A stretch of 64,000 nucleotides of DNA from Bog-473 sp963850095. GTDB lineage: Bacteria; Actinomycetota; Acidimicrobiia; Acidimicrobiales; RAAP-2. Positions 62,207-64,000 of this stretch are shown in pieces. Where the stretch lies: assembly GCA_963850095.1 (NCBI GenBank), contig CAWKJX010000004.1:372001-436000 (forward strand), written 5' to 3'. Position 1 is the stretch's first letter; each line of letters starts with the position of its first letter. Below the pieces are notes generated by a model. The model searched no databases and was not told the origin of the DNA. It saw only the letters and a program-made list of their open reading frames with translations. The translations under genes and the position numbers were made by a program.

Positions 62207-63775
62207 TCATGTCACCGCGTACTCGTCGCGCAGCGTCTTCTTGACGATTTTGCCGGTGCCGGCGCGTGGCCAGTCGGCGCGGATCTCAAGCTGCTCGGGG
62301 ATCTTCTGGGTCATGAGGCCGGCGTCCCGGCAGAAGGCGACCACGTCGTCGAGCTCGAGGTCGCCGGCCTCGTCGGCCAGCTGGACGACGGCGCAGACGC
62401 GCTCGCCGCGATCGGGGTCGGGCAGTCCGATCACCGCCACCTCGACCACCTTCGGGTGGGTGTAGAGCAGGTCCTCGATCTCCTTGGCGCTGATGTTCTC
62501 GCCCTTGCGCACGATCACGTCCTTGAGGCGGCCGGTCAGCGTCAGGTGACCGTCGGCGCGCAGGCGCCCGAGGTCGCCCGTACGGAAGAACCCGTCGTCG
62601 TCGAAGGCGTCCTCCTCCAGGGCGGCGTCGGTGTAGCCGTGGAAGACCATGGGTCCCTTGACCCGGACCTCGCCCTCCTCGTCGGGCCGGGCCGGCACGC
62701 CGTCGAGGCGCACGATGCGCACTTCGGCCCCGTCGACCGGCTTGCCGTCGGTGTTGGCCAGCTGCTCGTCGGTGTCGTGGGGGGAGCCGTTGGAGATCAT
62801 GGGCACCTCGGTCATGCCGTAGCCGTGCACGACGCCGCGCCCGCCGACCTCGTCGCGCACCTCGTAGTGCAGTTCGGGCGGTTTGGCCGCGCCGCCGCCC
62901 ACCATCAGGCGCAGCGTCGGGAGGATGGGCTCGGAAGGGTTCTTGCGCTGCTCGGCCAGGTAGGCGACGTAGAAGGCGGTGCTGCCGCCGACCATGGTGG
63001 CGCCATGGGCCTTGAAGAGGGCGATGGCCTCGGGCGGTGAGAAGGCCTCGAGGAGGACGGCGGGGAAGCCGAAGGTCAACATGGTCACGAGGTAGTCGGC
63101 CCCGCCGATGTGCGCGAAGGGAAAGGCGATGGTGCCGACGTCGTCCGGGCTCATGCCGAGAGCGCTGGCGAGGCCCCAGCCTCCGGCGATGAGTGTCTGG
63201 TCGGTGTGCTGCACGCCCTTGGGGTCGGCCGTGGAGCCGGACGTGTAGTAGATCCAGCGGACCGGGGCGTCCGCCGGGTCCGTCCCCCGGGGCGGTCCGG
63301 GCAGGGAGGCGGGGTCGCCCTCCGGCAGGCCGTCGCCGATGGAGAGGATGGCCGGCTTCGTGGGGGCGTCTTCGAGCGCGCGCTCGGCCAGCGCCGCGTA
63401 GTCGGTGTCCCGCCAGGTGCCGGGGATGACGAAGAGGGTGGCGCCGGTCTGGCGCAGGGCGAAGCCCACCTCGCGCTCTCGGTAGAGATGGATGATGGGG
63501 TTCTGCACGGCGCCGAGGCGGGCCAGCGCAGCGGACAGCACGACGGCGTCGATCCGGGTCGGCAGCTGCCAGGAGACCACGCTGTCCGTGGTGACGCCCC
63601 TGGCCTGGAGGCCGGCGGCCGCCCGCTCGGCCCGGTCCCGGAACTGGCCGAACGTCACGGTCTCGCCGTCGGCCGCGATGAGCATGGGGTGGTCGGGGGA
63701 GGCGGTCGCCCGGCGGTCCACGAGCTCCCACATGGTGCGGGCTCCGGTGAGGGCGTCGGCGTAGCTCCTGCTCAT
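62207..63775 (-). CDS. AMP-dependent acyl-CoA synthetase
   Basis: This 522-residue adenylate-forming ligase has the P-loop YYTSGSTADPKGV, GYGMTEVPMI (A5), TGDLGRLRADG (A7), GRLKDVIVRKGENIS (A8) and the C-terminal catalytic Lys in GTGKIVKK. The layout resembles cyclohexanecarboxylate-CoA ligase and FadD3-like members of actinobacteria, acting on alicyclic or steroid-type acids; this is a family inference. ATG 63775 follows an AGGAG site eight bases away; an upstream extension of 15 residues is possible. It would feed the acyl-CoA dehydrogenase/hydratase genes of the window. Confidence 0.92.
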   Translation of the reverse strand: MSRSYADALTGARTMWELVDRRATASPDHPMLIAADGETVTFGQFRDRAERAAAGLQARGVTTDSVVSWQLPTRIDAVVLSAALARLGAVQNPIIHLYREREVGFALRQTGATLFVIPGTWRDTDYAALAERALEDAPTKPAILSIGDGLPEGDPASLPGPPRGTDPADAPVRWIYYTSGSTADPKGVQHTDQTLIAGGWGLASALGMSPDDVGTIAFPFAHIGGADYLVTMLTFGFPAVLLEAFSPPEAIALFKAHGATMVGGSTAFYVAYLAEQRKNPSEPILPTLRLMVGGGAAKPPELHYEVRDEVGGRGVVHGYGMTEVPMISNGSPHDTDEQLANTDGKPVDGAEVRIVRLDGVPARPDEEGEVRVKGPMVFHGYTDAALEEDAFDDDGFFRTGDLGRLRADGHLTLTGRLKDVIVRKGENISAKEIEDLLYTHPKVVEVAVIGLPDPDRGERVCAVVQLADEAGDLELDDVVAFCRDAGLMTQKIPEQLEIRADWPRAGTGKIVKKTLRDEYAVT

Positions 63776-63849
63776 GGCTGGCTGCTCCTTGCTGCCTTTC
63801 GCTTTTGGGACCACTCTCATAGCAGGTGGCGCTCCAGGTGGCAGGTGAC

Positions 63850-63895
63850 GCCGGTGGCGCCGGTGGCGCCGGTGGACGCCGGTGGCGCCGGTGGC
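63850..63895. repeat. five tandem copies of GCCGGTGGC
   Basis: Five nonamers in a row, one of them carrying an extra A (GCCGGTGGAC), lie between the acyl-CoA synthetase and the next gene. No function is visible. Confidence 0.9.
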
Positions 63896-63921
63896 CCGGC
63901 GCGGCGGGGCAGAATGGCTCC

Positions 63922-64000
63922 ATGGCCAAGCGGACGGTGCACTCGGACGCCGTGGAACCCGACGGCGGGGACAAGTCTGTGGACCGGCGACGCTCGGTGA
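63922..64000 (+). CDS. partial gene at the window end
   Basis: An open frame starts ATG GCC AAG CGG (MAKRTVHSDAVEPDGG) and runs off the window after 26 codons. Too little is present to name the product. It is divergent from the acyl-CoA synthetase gene. Confidence 0.4.
   Translation, partial: MAKRTVHSDAVEPDGGDKSVDRRRSV

Overview
The window comes from a high-GC actinobacterium, most likely an Acidimicrobiia-type lineage. Three kinds of evidence point there. The first is redox and cofactor genes of actinobacterial type: an Rv2466c-like mycothiol-linked reductase, an F420-type PPOX-fold protein, an ergothioneine EgtB/EgtD pair and a mycothiol-type DinB/maleylpyruvate isomerase fold. The second is an MptB-like polyprenol-phosphomannose mannosyltransferase. 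The third is the roughly 42-residue GYWLVASDGGIF repeat joined to an L,D-transpeptidase. The lineage call is inference. No rRNA, tRNA, insertion sequence, phage gene or CRISPR array was seen.

Layout. 0-5 kb: DUF2252 protein, CPA1 antiporter and a soluble transhydrogenase-like flavoprotein. 4.8-8.9 kb: a tight minus-strand operon of AMACR-like CoA transferase, beta-carbonic anhydrase, 2-hydroxyacid dehydrogenase and secreted L,D-transpeptidase. 8.9-22.8 kb: mainly catabolism (acyl-CoA dehydrogenase, P450, haloalkane dehalogenase coupled to a Baeyer-Villiger-type monooxygenase, enoyl-CoA hydratase, nitrilase-family amidohydrolase), plus two ABC-2 permeases, TrmO and small proteins. 22.8-24.1 kb: a gene-poor stretch with one secreted protein. 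24-29.6 kb: a TIGR01777 epimerase facing a minus-strand group (nitroreductase, DUF2237, SRPBCC, M20 peptidase, SDR, DsbA-fold reductase). 29.6-41.2 kb: a mostly forward catabolic block (nitronate monooxygenase, APH-like kinase, P450, phosphonate monoester hydrolase, two SDRs, EthD, NTF2-like, PPOX), punctuated by an ArsR-type regulator with divergent overlapping promoters.

41.2-47.2 kb is an envelope glycan island: an MptB-like glycosyltransferase diverges from UDP-sulfoquinovose synthase (Sqd1), which is followed by a YfhO-type membrane protein. 47.2-49.5 kb holds egtB-egtD. 50.4-53.5 kb is an operon of ferredoxin, histidine-rich PadR regulator, ABC ATPase and ABC permease behind a near-consensus promoter with a palindrome in its spacer. 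It diverges from msrA. 54.3-64 kb: SDR, nitronate monooxygenase, an MFS exporter with a fused MarR-like domain, DUF2254, CapA, a low-molecular-weight phosphatase, an acyl-CoA synthetase and the first codons of one more gene.

About ten otherwise well-conserved genes carry one or more single-base frameshifts. This is more likely uncorrected sequencing error than mass decay, and such genes are given here as joined spans. The most interesting points are the sulfoquinovose/glycosyltransferase island, the PadR operon with its operator and leader repeats, the overlapping divergent promoters at 35.8 kb, the CPWA (not CPWC) reductase, and the tandem repeats in two 5' leaders.
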